Assembly: GCF_001428105.1 (NCBI RefSeq) | Contig: NZ_LMSJ01000001.1 | Span: 62,835 to 126,834 of the forward strand | Length of the DNA stretch: 64,000 nt | Direction: 5' to 3' | DNA from: Paenibacillus sp. Soil766 | GTDB taxonomy: Bacteria > Bacillota > Bacilli > Paenibacillales > NBRC-103111 | Notes under the pieces: model-generated | Database searches by the model: none | What the model was told of the DNA's origin: nothing | The model's input: the letters and a program-made list of their open reading frames with translations, nothing else | Position numbers and translations under genes: made by a program | Shown here: piece by piece, positions 18,383-27,470 of the stretch | Layout: every line of letters begins with the position of its first letter | Position numbering within the stretch: position 1 is the first letter of the stretch

Positions 18383-20632
18383 TTAGTTCAACTCTTCCGT
18401 TGTTTCGCGGAATTGCTTGGGCGTCATGCCTGTCGCTTTCTTGAATGCCGTAAAGAAATGACTTTTCGCTTGAAACCCGGCTGCATCAACAATTTGAGAT
18501 ACTGGCCATTCGGTGGAATGGAGCAGCTGTTTCGCCTTTTCAATGCGCTGTACAAGTATGAAATCCGACAAGCTCACCTGCAACGTATCCCTGAATATGG
18601 TCCGTACATAGTTCGGCGAAAGCCCGATGTGCAAACCGATGTCTTCGATCGAGAGGACCGGATTGTGCAAATTTTGGTTGACGAAATTGACGACAGATGC
18701 AGCTACGTCCTCTTTACGCTTCTCACGGCCAGGCTTCTTTACCTTCTCTTGCACGACTTGGATTTCTTCCCTCAGCCACTCGTTCACTTCATTTAAACTG
18801 CCATACTGTTCAAGCTTCAGATTAATCCCTTGCCAATTCTGAAGAGTATCCGTTTGGAGGAAAGATTTCGCGATTTCATACATAAGACGGGCTAAATGGA
18901 ATTTGCATTCCTCAAAAGGCAATTGCCGAAGCCATTGGAAAATATCATCCATCACCTTCGCTGTCTCAGCTTCATCGCCTTTATTGACTGTCTGGATCAA
19001 GGTTTTGATTAAGTCGTTCGGAATATCCTCCGATGATTTTCCCAGCAGAGACTGACGGTCCGAATGACCATAAATCTTCTCTTCTCCAGTTAAAAACTTG
19101 ATATAAGAAATCTCGAGCACATCACGGTATATAGCGTTCAGATCAAAGGAATCCGTGAAGGTTGTTGAGAACGCGCATACGCAATTGATGTTGAGATAGA
19201 GGCTCACATTCTCTTTCGCTTCCGCCAAAGCGGCGCGAGACTCGCCATCATCCGTTGGATCCGCCATGAGAACGACGAGATGGTCGTCTTTAAAGTCTAT
19301 CGATGCTGCGGTAATTCGGCGATTCCGCATCGTCTCTTCAACGATATTGCCCATTGCGTATTTAAGCAGCCTGCGGGAATAATACGTATATTCCTCTTCG
19401 AAGGAAGGGTACGATTCAATCCTTACGACCGCAAGTCTCAATCTTCGGGCGCCGGCGATCGGGGTCAACTGCCGGAGAGAAACGAGCGTCAATTCCGGCA
19501 AGTTTCCGTTCTGCACCCATTGCCTAAGCAGATCTTCCCGAATAATGTGTTGACTGGACTTAATCGACTGATCCATTTGTTCGACTTGAACGACCAGCTT
19601 GCGAATGCCGCTTCGGATCAATTCATATTCGGCTTTATCGCGAATCGCATCGTCATGTCGGCCCTCATTCTTATGAAGCAAGCCGACCAGGTCGCTGAAT
19701 GGCAAGTAAGTTCTTCTTGAGATCCAGAACACAAAAAACAAAGTCAGTAAAAACATTCCGCCCGCAGAAAGCAAAATCATATTCCTCAAATGGGATACTT
19801 TGCTCTTCCACATCTCCCAGGGCGTGAATTGGTAGACCGTCCAGCCCTCCGGATCAATTTTGCTGTACCGAACGGTCCACTTTTGCTCGCCGTTCTCCCA
19901 TCCGAACGTTCCCGTTTCGTCTTGCGATTTATCTGGAATCGCTTGCGCCAAATTCTCCGGCACTTCACCGATGATCGGATTGCCGGAAGGATCGGTTATG
20001 ATGATTTGCACCAGGCTTTGATCGTTTGACTGCATGACATAGCGTTCAAACAACTTCTGATCAAGCAGCATAATCAAATAACCTTCAGGCTTCTTTAATC
20101 CGATCGCGCGGACAGCCAGTTTAATGTAGGATTCCAATTGATAATCATGTCTGCTGAATCGAAGATACGGTTCGGAACCTTCAACTATTTCTTGCAGTAG
20201 TGCTTGATCATAGAATTCACTATAATCGAACATGGCTTCGCGCGAGGTCCACACGCGTTTTCCGGAGGCACTGATTAAATCGATTTTATAGATAAAGGGT
20301 TCTGAAGAGATATATTTCTTAATACTATCATTCAACCTGACAAGTAGTTGGGGATCATCGTAATCCGTGAACCATCCTTGTACAGTCTCGTCCTCATACA
20401 TCCGCATTCCATAGAGGCGCAGCTTATAGAGGGTAAACTTTGTGTTTTCAACGATTTGGCCGAGCTGGGTTTGGGCAGCCTGGTCGATTTCTTCACGCGC
20501 AGACATAGAAAAGATTTGGACAAGGTACAATGAAAAGACAGTTACGATAATCGTAAAGAGGATCGCGAATGTGGCAAACACTCGGAGATATGTTTTATGA
20601 AGAGTCCATTTCAATCTTTTTATTCTGCGCAT
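18383..20632 (-). CDS. Membrane-anchored AraC family regulator
   Basis: 749 aa. A transmembrane helix (about 17-42) is followed by an extracellular Cache-like sensor (EGYLIMLLDQKLFERYV, LVQIIITDPSGNPIIGEVPE), a second helix (about 285-305), a linker and a C-terminal AraC DNA-binding domain (VLSIEDIGLHIGLSPNYVRT, then SQIVDAAGFQAKSHFFTAFK). Such one-component regulators sense an extracellular sugar and activate adjacent polysaccharide genes in Paenibacillus. Start ATG follows GAGGGA. It lies between GH130 and the PL8 lyase on the same strand, so it is part of the locus it presumably controls. A motif upstream of it recurs upstream of the importer operon at 25332-25354. Confidence 0.92.
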   Translation of the reverse strand: MRRIKRLKWTLHKTYLRVFATFAILFTIIVTVFSLYLVQIFSMSAREEIDQAAQTQLGQIVENTKFTLYKLRLYGMRMYEDETVQGWFTDYDDPQLLVRLNDSIKKYISSEPFIYKIDLISASGKRVWTSREAMFDYSEFYDQALLQEIVEGSEPYLRFSRHDYQLESYIKLAVRAIGLKKPEGYLIMLLDQKLFERYVMQSNDQSLVQIIITDPSGNPIIGEVPENLAQAIPDKSQDETGTFGWENGEQKWTVRYSKIDPEGWTVYQFTPWEMWKSKVSHLRNMILLSAGGMFLLTLFFVFWISRRTYLPFSDLVGLLHKNEGRHDDAIRDKAEYELIRSGIRKLVVQVEQMDQSIKSSQHIIREDLLRQWVQNGNLPELTLVSLRQLTPIAGARRLRLAVVRIESYPSFEEEYTYYSRRLLKYAMGNIVEETMRNRRITAASIDFKDDHLVVLMADPTDDGESRAALAEAKENVSLYLNINCVCAFSTTFTDSFDLNAIYRDVLEISYIKFLTGEEKIYGHSDRQSLLGKSSEDIPNDLIKTLIQTVNKGDEAETAKVMDDIFQWLRQLPFEECKFHLARLMYEIAKSFLQTDTLQNWQGINLKLEQYGSLNEVNEWLREEIQVVQEKVKKPGREKRKEDVAASVVNFVNQNLHNPVLSIEDIGLHIGLSPNYVRTIFRDTLQVSLSDFILVQRIEKAKQLLHSTEWPVSQIVDAAGFQAKSHFFTAFKKATGMTPKQFRETTEELN

Positions 20633-20681
20633 TAGAGTCCCTCTTACCTGTTGGAATAACTCTATTGTACCCAGTAGGCTC

Positions 20682-20704
20682 GGTTTTCGATAGTTCTGGT
20701 TTTT
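20682..20704 (-). promoter_or_regulatory. Repeated promoter element, copy 1
   Basis: A 23-bp block whose core reads ATAGTTCTGGTTTTT on the plus strand, 49 bp before the membrane AraC start. It matches 18 of 23 positions of a block 44 bp before the importer gene at 25287. The similar sequence and spacing suggest a shared promoter or operator, possibly for the AraC protein itself. Confidence 0.45.
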
Positions 20705-20717
20705 ACAATGATGAAAT

Positions 20718-21761
20718 TCAGAACGTACGATAAATATCCGCGAGAGAAAGATCCGCGCAAGCCATCACCTCATCCGCCGCACCGTAATACATGCGTACGG
20801 TTTGATCCATTAGCAATGCGCCGCAGGAAAACACGACACCGCCGAAGAATCCATTCATCTCGTAATCCGTTTCCGGCATTAAGACCGGAACACGGGATCT
20901 GGCAAGCACCTTCCCTGGATCCTCCCTATCCAGCAGAACTGCTCCCATACAGTATCGATCGTTCACATCGGCTCCATGATACAGCTCAAGCCACCCATCC
21001 TTCGTTAGAAAGGGTACCGCGCCTCCGCCGATTCTCCCGTTATCCCAGCTTTGCTCCCTTAAGCCGATCAGGAACCGATGATTTCCCCAGTGCATTAGAT
21101 CCGGCGATTCCGCAATCCACATCTCCGGCGAACCGATTGATTTCGGGACAGGACGATGCAGCATAAAGTACTTGCCTTCAATTTTACCAGGAAAGATCGC
21201 AACGTCTTTATTTTCCGGCGGCAGAATTAGTCCGAGTCTCTCAAAGTTACGAAAATCTTCCGTTACCGCCAATCTTACCGCTACGCCTTTGGGAGATACG
21301 GCACTATAAGTGATGTAATAACGATTGCCCAGCTGAGTGATCCTCGGATCCTCGATACCCCAAGCCTCCTCGGCATCAATCGGAAACAGCGACGGATACT
21401 CGTCGATAACGAACCGGACGCCGTCTTTGCTTCGCGCAACCCGCAGGTGCGACATCGAGGTTAAATACGCGTACCGTCCTTGTTCTTTCACGACACGCGA
21501 ATCTTCATAGTTGTATCTAGGATCGTTCTTGTTCAGATATTTGATCTCGAGCGTCCTATCCTGCTCGTTCAATACGGGTACGGCTATAGAGTTGCCCGGC
21601 ACATGGACGGGCATCTCCGCAACTCGGAGCAGCAAGACGATCTCGTCATTGATGGCAGCCACACCGGCATTGAACACGCCGACGACTTTGAAATCGGGTC
21701 TACTGGGCTTCACATGGTTAGTCGTAATAATTGGATTTTCTTCTAGTCTGCCTATTCTCAT
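20718..21761 (-). CDS. GH130 mannoside phosphorylase or hydrolase
   Basis: 347 aa from the second ATG; AAGGAG overlaps the first ATG (21776) and sits 7 nt before this one. It is a five-bladed beta-propeller GH130 protein: NPIITTNHVKPSRPDFKVVG, YNYEDSRVVKEQGRYAYLTS, GIEDPRITQLGNRYYITYS (catalytic Asp), NKDVAIFPGKIEGKYFMLHR and GRIGGGAVPFLTKDGWLELY. Known members phosphorolyse or hydrolyse beta-1,4- or beta-1,2-mannosides. The Lys, His and Arg of the IFPGKI...HRP stretch are kept, as in the phosphorylases, so phosphorolysis of a mannosyl disaccharide in the cytoplasm is plausible. It directly follows an importer operon. Confidence 0.9.
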   Translation of the reverse strand: MRIGRLEENPIITTNHVKPSRPDFKVVGVFNAGVAAINDEIVLLLRVAEMPVHVPGNSIAVPVLNEQDRTLEIKYLNKNDPRYNYEDSRVVKEQGRYAYLTSMSHLRVARSKDGVRFVIDEYPSLFPIDAEEAWGIEDPRITQLGNRYYITYSAVSPKGVAVRLAVTEDFRNFERLGLILPPENKDVAIFPGKIEGKYFMLHRPVPKSIGSPEMWIAESPDLMHWGNHRFLIGLREQSWDNGRIGGGAVPFLTKDGWLELYHGADVNDRYCMGAVLLDREDPGKVLARSRVPVLMPETDYEMNGFFGGVVFSCGALLMDQTVRMYYGAADEVMACADLSLADIYRTF

Positions 21762-21795
21762 CTTGTTCTCCTTCATCGTTTATACGGATAGCCGC

Positions 21796-21829
21796 ATCGC
21801 GCCGAAGCGGTTACAGCTTCGGGCGCGAT
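21796..21829. terminator. Stem-loop between solute-binding protein and GH130 genes
   Basis: GC-rich arms ATCGCGCC-GAAGC and GCTTC-GGGCGCGAT pair with a single bulge around a 7-nt loop. There is no strong T-run. It may lower read-through into GH130 or protect the upstream solute-binding-protein mRNA. Confidence 0.55.
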
Positions 21830-21846
21830 AGCAGCCTACAGTTCGC

Positions 21847-23412
21847 TTAATGACCGGAAATATACGCGTCTAGTTGTTTTTGGTACTCGTCTTGAACTTT
21901 TTTAAGCGTGTTGCCCAGTTTGGATTTGAATTCCTCCATCCCTTTGTTGGAATCAAGCCCGCCGAGCAGAATCGGATAGACGAATGAATTGGCTTTCAGC
22001 GTCGCCACTTCCTGGGCGACCGGATCAGGATTGAATGTAAAACCTGCATCCACAGATTTGATGAAATTTTTTGAATCTTTCGTCCATCTCCACCACTTCA
22101 AATCTTCTTCTGATAATGTAGAATTATAGCGTTCCAATGTCGGATTCCATATCCAGTCGTAGCCGAATAGCGGGTAATCCGCACTAAGCGGCTTAAAGCC
22201 GTCCTTGCCTACCGCTTCCCAATCTTGTCCCTCGATGCCATAACTAAGCAGATCATAATTTTCCTTCTGATTCGCCCAATCAAGGAACATGATGGACCGT
22301 TCTTTATTCTTGCTTGTCTTTGGAATACTGATAAAGTTCCATTGTTTGAAATCGGAAACATATTTATGAGACGGGTCTAGCAGCGTCAGCCACTCTACTT
22401 CGCCGCCGAGCTTCTTCACCGCGTCTTGAATATTTTGCTTAACGCCTACGTCCGCAATGGTGATCGCTGCAGTTTTACCGTTCATGAACAGATCCTGCTC
22501 GTTTTTTACAGCCAAATTATCTTTGTTGATGATGCCATCCTCATACCACTTGCGCATATTCTGGATGCCTGCCCAAATTCCGGCGTCTTTCTCTTCGAGC
22601 ATGTTGTAGATTTTGCCGTTGTTATTTTTCTTGTAAAGGAACGGGAACATCTGTGCGATTTCTTGTTTATAGTCATAGGCGGGATCGTAGTTGAACTTAT
22701 AAGCATTCGTAATCCTGTCCGTATCTACCATCGTAGTAAGAGGATTCATGCCCTTCTCGTTCTCTTTCACTTTATACAAATAAGTATTGAAATCCTCGAA
22801 GGTTTTGATCTTTCCTAACCCGTACTTCTCGCGTAAATCTTTGCGAATATAGATACCGCGGATTTGGTAATGCGAGATGCCTAGCGGAATTCCGTACACC
22901 TTGCCTTCAAACTTGTTGGCATCCCACATGTCTTGGGGGCGAGTGCTAACGATATTCGTCCCATACTGTTTCAACAATTCGTCCAACGGCTCATAAGCGT
23001 TCGAAGAAACCATTTTGTTCAAGTGGAGCCATGGTGCGTCGAAAATGAGGTCAATGCTCTCGCCGGAAGCGAGTGCCACCGAGGTCTTGCTGTCTAAATC
23101 GGACCAAGGAATGAAAGTAATATCCAACTTTGCGTTGATCGTAGAAGCCATCCGTTTCTCAGCTTCCGCAATGACAGCATTCATCTTCTTCGGACGGTCG
23201 CCAGGAATATAAATCTTAAGCGTAACAGGATCTAGTGCTTTCGACCCGCTGCCGTTCCCTTTAGCCGCCGTTTCTCCGGTATTTCCGCCTTTCGTTGTTG
23301 AATTTTCTTCGTTGTTGTTCCCGCTGCAGGCGGATAGGATACTCGATAAAACGAGAATCAGGACAACGAACATGAGCAGCCTGCTCTTTTCTATAGCCTT
23401 GAAGTAACTCAT
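21847..23412 (-). CDS. Sugar ABC transporter solute-binding lipoprotein
   Basis: 521 aa from the ATG behind GGGAGG. The N-terminus is a lipoprotein signal with lipobox LSSILSAC (Cys near residue 29) and a low-complexity Asn/Gly linker. The rest is an extracellular solute-binding fold of the LplA/YtcQ type (KIYIPGDRPKKMNAVIAEAE, VYGIPLGISHYQIRGIYIRK, FNFISIPKTSKNKERSIMFL-like segment). It captures an oligosaccharide outside the membrane for the two permeases encoded just upstream. The ligand is probably the product of the PL8 lyase or another mannoside, given the neighbours. Confidence 0.93.
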   Translation of the reverse strand: MSYFKAIEKSRLLMFVVLILVLSSILSACSGNNNEENSTTKGGNTGETAAKGNGSGSKALDPVTLKIYIPGDRPKKMNAVIAEAEKRMASTINAKLDITFIPWSDLDSKTSVALASGESIDLIFDAPWLHLNKMVSSNAYEPLDELLKQYGTNIVSTRPQDMWDANKFEGKVYGIPLGISHYQIRGIYIRKDLREKYGLGKIKTFEDFNTYLYKVKENEKGMNPLTTMVDTDRITNAYKFNYDPAYDYKQEIAQMFPFLYKKNNNGKIYNMLEEKDAGIWAGIQNMRKWYEDGIINKDNLAVKNEQDLFMNGKTAAITIADVGVKQNIQDAVKKLGGEVEWLTLLDPSHKYVSDFKQWNFISIPKTSKNKERSIMFLDWANQKENYDLLSYGIEGQDWEAVGKDGFKPLSADYPLFGYDWIWNPTLERYNSTLSEEDLKWWRWTKDSKNFIKSVDAGFTFNPDPVAQEVATLKANSFVYPILLGGLDSNKGMEEFKSKLGNTLKKVQDEYQKQLDAYISGH

Positions 23413-23449
23413 TGTTTTTCCTCCCTTTTTTGATAACGCATATATGCTC

Positions 23450-23465
23450 AACCGATTGTTCGGTT
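23450..23465. other. Small intercistronic hairpin
   Basis: AACCGA-TTGT-TCGGTT forms a 6-bp stem in the gap between the permease and solute-binding-protein genes. Such stems often adjust mRNA stability where the binding protein is needed in excess; that role is inferred. Confidence 0.35.
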
Positions 23466-23474
23466 AACGCCGTT

Positions 23475-24362
23475 TTACCCTTTTACCGAACCAACTGTCA
23501 ATCCCTTTACAAAATAACGCTGAAGGAATGGATACAATAAAACGATGGGACCGATTGTCAGACATACAGTTGCTAGTTGTACACCATAAGACGGAATAGC
23601 CTGCGTATAGCTTGTGCCTGAACCTTGGATGTAAGATGCGGCGTTAATATTGGAGATCAATTGGCGAATCATAATTTGTAAAGGGTGCAGGTTTTCATCG
23701 TCGATAAATAACAAAGCCAGCCACCAATCATTCCAGTATTGCAGCGCATACAAAAGCGTAACGGTTGCCAGCACCGGTTTGGAGATGGGGAGAATTATCT
23801 GGAAAAAGGTTCGGTATTCCCCAGCTCCGTCTACGGTAGCCGCCTCATTCAACTCGTAAGGCGTTGTCCGAAAGAACGCGACCATAACGAAAGTATTAAA
23901 TGGATTTAGCACATAAGGCAAGATGAGTGCCCAGATCGTGTCCTTCAGGTGATACCAGTTCACGATCATCAGGTAGAATCCTACTAAACCTGATCCGAAC
24001 AGCATAGTAAAATATGTAAGAAAAGCCATAGTGTTGCGAAATCGAACCTTGCGATGCGCAAGGACGTATGCGTACATAGCCGTTATGAGTACCGCAATCA
24101 GCGTTCCCAGGATCGTAACCGAAATAGAAACGCCATAGCTGCGGTATACCTGTCCTCCATTGAGCAGAAAGTTGTACGCGAATAAACTTAGTTTTTCTGG
24201 AATAATTTGGAAACCATTGACGCGAAGCGCATTCTCATCGGTAAATGATCCGATAAGAACCATCCAAAAAGGAATCAAACAGAATAACATGAAAATGGTA
24301 GTAATCAGATATGACGACATACTCAGGATGCGATCGTTCAGTCCATAAACCTTTCTTCTCAA
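23475..24362 (-). CDS. Sugar ABC transporter permease (LplC/YtcP type)
   Basis: 295 aa, starting at TTG. AGGAGGTGATC, an almost complete match to the 16S anti-Shine-Dalgarno, ends shortly before it. It is a CUT1 inner-membrane subunit with about six helices and the cytoplasmic EAA loop NEAATVDGAGEYRTFFQIILP that docks the ATPase. It forms a heterodimer with the permease encoded 13 bp upstream. No ATPase is encoded in the cluster, so a shared MsmX-type ATPase is expected. Confidence 0.93.
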   Translation of the reverse strand: MRRKVYGLNDRILSMSSYLITTIFMLFCLIPFWMVLIGSFTDENALRVNGFQIIPEKLSLFAYNFLLNGGQVYRSYGVSISVTILGTLIAVLITAMYAYVLAHRKVRFRNTMAFLTYFTMLFGSGLVGFYLMIVNWYHLKDTIWALILPYVLNPFNTFVMVAFFRTTPYELNEAATVDGAGEYRTFFQIILPISKPVLATVTLLYALQYWNDWWLALLFIDDENLHPLQIMIRQLISNINAASYIQGSGTSYTQAIPSYGVQLATVCLTIGPIVLLYPFLQRYFVKGLTVGSVKG

Positions 24363-24375
24363 GTCAGATCACCTC

Positions 24376-25287
24376 CTAAAACAGTTTGGAATCAGGGTCG
24401 TATAATTTGATGATCCAATTAAAAAAGAGGATCGTGATCAAGCCCATCACGGATTGATAGAGCGATACGGAGGAAGCCATCCCGAAGTCGCCGAGCCCGC
24501 GCAAAGCCCTGTAGGAATAAGTATCGATAACGTCTGTTGTCGGAAACAGCAGGCTATTCTCCCCGACAATCCCGTAAATCATCCCGAAATCGCCGTAAAA
24601 GATCCGACCGATGGCAAGCAATGTCAGGATGATGATGGTCGGGCGCATCATCGGAAGTGTAATATGCAGAATTTGCTTGAACCGGCTTGCTCCGTCGATT
24701 GTCGAACTCTCATACAACTCATCGGGTATCCCGGAGATTGCCGCCAGAAAGATGACCGAATTGTACCCAGCGAACTTCCATATGGACACTATTGTCAATA
24801 TAACCGGCCAATACGAAGGTGAGCTGTACCAATCGACGCCGCTCACACCCGATTTCTCCAGCTGAAGATTGACAAGGCCGTTCGTGGAGTTCAGCAGTCC
24901 GAACACCATCAGGCTGACAACTAGCCAAGATACGAAATAGGGCAAGAAAATGAACGTCTGCGCTAGCTTCTTATAGATCCGAAATTGAATTTCATTCAAT
25001 AGAATCGAGATGATTACTGCCGTCCCCAATCCAAAAAAAATGAAAAGCGCGTTAAGACCCAGCGTGTTTAGAGTAATCCGGATCCAATCCGTACCTCCGA
25101 AGAGAAACTTAAAGTTCTCGAATCCGTTCCAAGAGCTCCCCCAGATCCCCTCCGTAATTCTGAACTGTTTGAAAGCAATAATGTGACCGGCCATCGGCAA
25201 GTAGGCAAATAAAATGAGAAAAAGTATCCCCGGCAATGCCATCACATATAGACTTCGATTTCGTGCAATATCTCTCAGAAATCCCAT
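24376..25287 (-). CDS. Sugar ABC transporter permease (LplB/YteP type)
   Basis: 303 aa, first gene of the importer operon, ATG preceded by GGAAAGGAGAG. Six predicted helices; N-terminal FLILFAYLPMAGHIIAFKQF is typical of the LplB branch, and the EAA loop is YESSTIDGASRFKQILHITLP. It partners with the LplC-type permease that follows. The order here, permease-permease-binding protein, differs from the neighbouring second importer. Confidence 0.93.
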   Translation of the reverse strand: MGFLRDIARNRSLYVMALPGILFLILFAYLPMAGHIIAFKQFRITEGIWGSSWNGFENFKFLFGGTDWIRITLNTLGLNALFIFFGLGTAVIISILLNEIQFRIYKKLAQTFIFLPYFVSWLVVSLMVFGLLNSTNGLVNLQLEKSGVSGVDWYSSPSYWPVILTIVSIWKFAGYNSVIFLAAISGIPDELYESSTIDGASRFKQILHITLPMMRPTIIILTLLAIGRIFYGDFGMIYGIVGENSLLFPTTDVIDTYSYRALRGLGDFGMASSVSLYQSVMGLITILFFNWIIKLYDPDSKLF

Positions 25288-25331
25288 GATGCTCTCTCCT
25301 TTCCATGCTCACATCATAGGTTCCGCCGATT

Positions 25332-25354
25332 GGTTCTGTATAGTTCTTGTTTTA
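25332..25354 (-). promoter_or_regulatory. Repeated promoter element, copy 2
   Basis: Core ATAGTTCTTGTTTTA, 44 bp before the permease start. It is the counterpart of the block at 20682-20704. The two promoters would therefore answer to one regulator. Confidence 0.45.
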
Positions 25355-25474
25355 ATAAACGGCCATTAAACAGGTGCGGAAGGCAGTTCTGATCTTAACA
25401 AAAATAGATCCCGTGAAGTAATTCTTCTAGCTTCATAGCTCCATCGCTGGAATCGTTTCGACTTTTCACTGCAC

Positions 25475-25516
25475 AAGTCAAATACCATCGGATAAAAATC
25501 CGATGGTATTTGACTT
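25475..25516. terminator. 19-bp perfect inverted repeat, likely terminator
   Basis: AAGTCAAATACCATCGGAT and its exact reverse complement flank a 4-A loop. It lies 46 bp after the stop codon of the second importer operon, the position expected for its terminator. The U-run is weak, so a protein-binding role cannot be excluded. Confidence 0.7.
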
Positions 25517-25562
25517 TATGGCAACCACATCATATATTTGCTTCTTGGTATAATTGTCAAGT

Positions 25563-26444
25563 TTAACCTTTGAGTGCTCCAACCATGACTCCCTTTACAA
25601 AATACTTCTGCAAGAATGGATATGCCGCCAAGATAGGGAGTGTAGCAACCATAATAGTTGCATATTTGATCGTTTCCCCAATTGCTGCTCTGTCCTGAGC
25701 AACGGTTCCGGACATCATTTCATCTGTACTGTTGGAGATAAGAATTTCCCTAAGCGCCAGCTGCAACGGCCATAAGTCTCTATTTCTTAAGTAAATCATG
25801 GCCCCAAACCACTCGTTCCAGTGGCCTACCCCATAATACAGCACCATAACGGCAATGGTTGGCAAAGCCAGTGGCAAAATGATTTTAAATAGTATGATGA
25901 AATCATGTGCACCATCGATATGGGCAGATTCTACTAAACTGTCCGGAATTCCCTGGAACGCCGTTCTCATGATAATCAGATTCCAAGTTCCGATTGCTCC
26001 AGGAATGATCAAAGCCCATAATGAATCCATTAAACCGAGATTCTTGACTAACAAGAAATTAGGAATCAACCCGCCGCCGAAGAACATGGTGAACACAATC
26101 ATGAGGGTAATCGGCTTTCTCCAGAAGAAATCTTTCCTCGAGAGAACAAATGCTCCCATGGATGTCATAATAATATTATAAGCCGTTCCCACCACAACAA
26201 TAAAAAGCGTATTCATATACCCGGAATAAATGATTGGATTACTTAACACAGCTTTATAAGCCTCTAGACTCAAATTTAATGGCTTTAGGAGTAAGCCGCT
26301 ATGGGCTGTAAGCTCATCTGCACTGCTCAAAGATGCAAAAATAACGTAAACAAACGGATAGGCCGTTATCACAGCCAGTGCGGCTAATATAATAACAGTC
26401 GCCGAATCGAAAATGTAATCCCCAACTGTCCTTTTGACAACCAT
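25563..26444 (-). CDS. Sugar ABC transporter permease (LplC/YtcP type)
   Basis: 293 aa from the ATG 8 nt behind AAGGAG (a GTG three codons upstream would overlap the binding site). CUT1 permease with about six helices and the EAA loop VESAHIDGAHDFIILFKIILP. It is the last gene of the second importer operon, 12 bp after the other permease. It is paralogous to the gene at 23475 but clearly diverged. Confidence 0.93.
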   Translation of the reverse strand: MVVKRTVGDYIFDSATVIILAALAVITAYPFVYVIFASLSSADELTAHSGLLLKPLNLSLEAYKAVLSNPIIYSGYMNTLFIVVVGTAYNIIMTSMGAFVLSRKDFFWRKPITLMIVFTMFFGGGLIPNFLLVKNLGLMDSLWALIIPGAIGTWNLIIMRTAFQGIPDSLVESAHIDGAHDFIILFKIILPLALPTIAVMVLYYGVGHWNEWFGAMIYLRNRDLWPLQLALREILISNSTDEMMSGTVAQDRAAIGETIKYATIMVATLPILAAYPFLQKYFVKGVMVGALKG

Positions 26445-26456
26445 ACCTTCCACTCC

Positions 26457-27413
26457 TTACCAAAGACTGGTTTCATTAACCTTTCGGCTAGCGTAGTTTG
26501 CTGTTACGATTAAAATCAAATTCACGATAGAGTTAAATAGTCCCACTGCTGCACTGAAGCTGTAATTTGCCTCCACCAATCCACGCCGGTATACATAAGA
26601 TGATATAATATCCGCTGTTTCATAAGTGCTAGGATTATAAAGCAATATGACTTTTTCATAGCCTTCACTCATCATACGGCCAATACTCATAATTAATAGG
26701 ATCACGATTGTGGGAGCAATGCCCGGCAGCGTGATATGGACGAACTGTTTCCACCTTCCAGCTCCGTCGATGGTTACCGCCTCATATAGCTCTGTGTCAA
26801 TAGCGGTTAGGGCAGCGAGATAGATAATCGACCCCCAACCTACGCCCTGCCAGATGCCTGTACCTACATAAATGGTCCTAAACCATCCTGCTTCAACAAG
26901 GAAGATCGTTCGAGAGCCTCCAAAATAAGCAATAATATCATTGATCAGGCCGCTTTTTGCGAAAAAATCGATAATCATGCCACAGATAACAACCGTTGAA
27001 ACAAAGTGCGGTAAATAGGTAACGGTTTGGATCGTCTTTTTAAAATATTTACCTTTGACCTCATTAAGCAATAACGCCAGAATAATGGGTGCCGGAAAAG
27101 CAAAGATAAGCTGATAGAAATTGATTAGTAAGGTATTCCGGATGACTCTCCATGCTGAGATACTATTAAAGAAATCATGAAAATGTTTGAGTCCTACCCA
27201 GCTACTGTCCCAGATGCCTTTAACGGGGCTAAATTGTTTAAATGCGATGATGACCCCATACATAGGAACGTAGTGAAACAAGATGTACCAGGCTACTACA
27301 GGCAGGGCCATCAATATCAACCATTTATTTTTTTTATAATCTTTTTTTATAGCCTGAATAAGGCTTGGCTTTTGGTATATCAAAGGTTGCGGCTGCATCT
27401 TTACTTCTGGCAC
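26457..27413 (-). CDS. Sugar ABC transporter permease (LplB/YteP type)
   Basis: 318 aa from a GTG start, 8 nt behind GGGAGG. It has a longer basic N-terminal tail (IQAIKKDYKKNKW), then six helices with WYILFHYVPMYGVIIAFKQF and the EAA loop YEAVTIDGAGRWKQFVHITLP. It partners with the following permease and the solute-binding protein encoded 57 bp upstream. Confidence 0.93.
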   Translation of the reverse strand: MPEVKMQPQPLIYQKPSLIQAIKKDYKKNKWLILMALPVVAWYILFHYVPMYGVIIAFKQFSPVKGIWDSSWVGLKHFHDFFNSISAWRVIRNTLLINFYQLIFAFPAPIILALLLNEVKGKYFKKTIQTVTYLPHFVSTVVICGMIIDFFAKSGLINDIIAYFGGSRTIFLVEAGWFRTIYVGTGIWQGVGWGSIIYLAALTAIDTELYEAVTIDGAGRWKQFVHITLPGIAPTIVILLIMSIGRMMSEGYEKVILLYNPSTYETADIISSYVYRRGLVEANYSFSAAVGLFNSIVNLILIVTANYASRKVNETSLW

Positions 27414-27470
27414 TATTGGAACCTCCCTGTATTGTAAAATGGGGGAATTGCTCCCCCCATTTCACACATG

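Noticed and set aside
25288-25562. Possible small gene or riboswitch in the gap between the two importer operons
   Set aside because: No reading frame with a start signal; only the inverted repeat and the 23-bp element stand out. No conserved riboswitch core was recognised.
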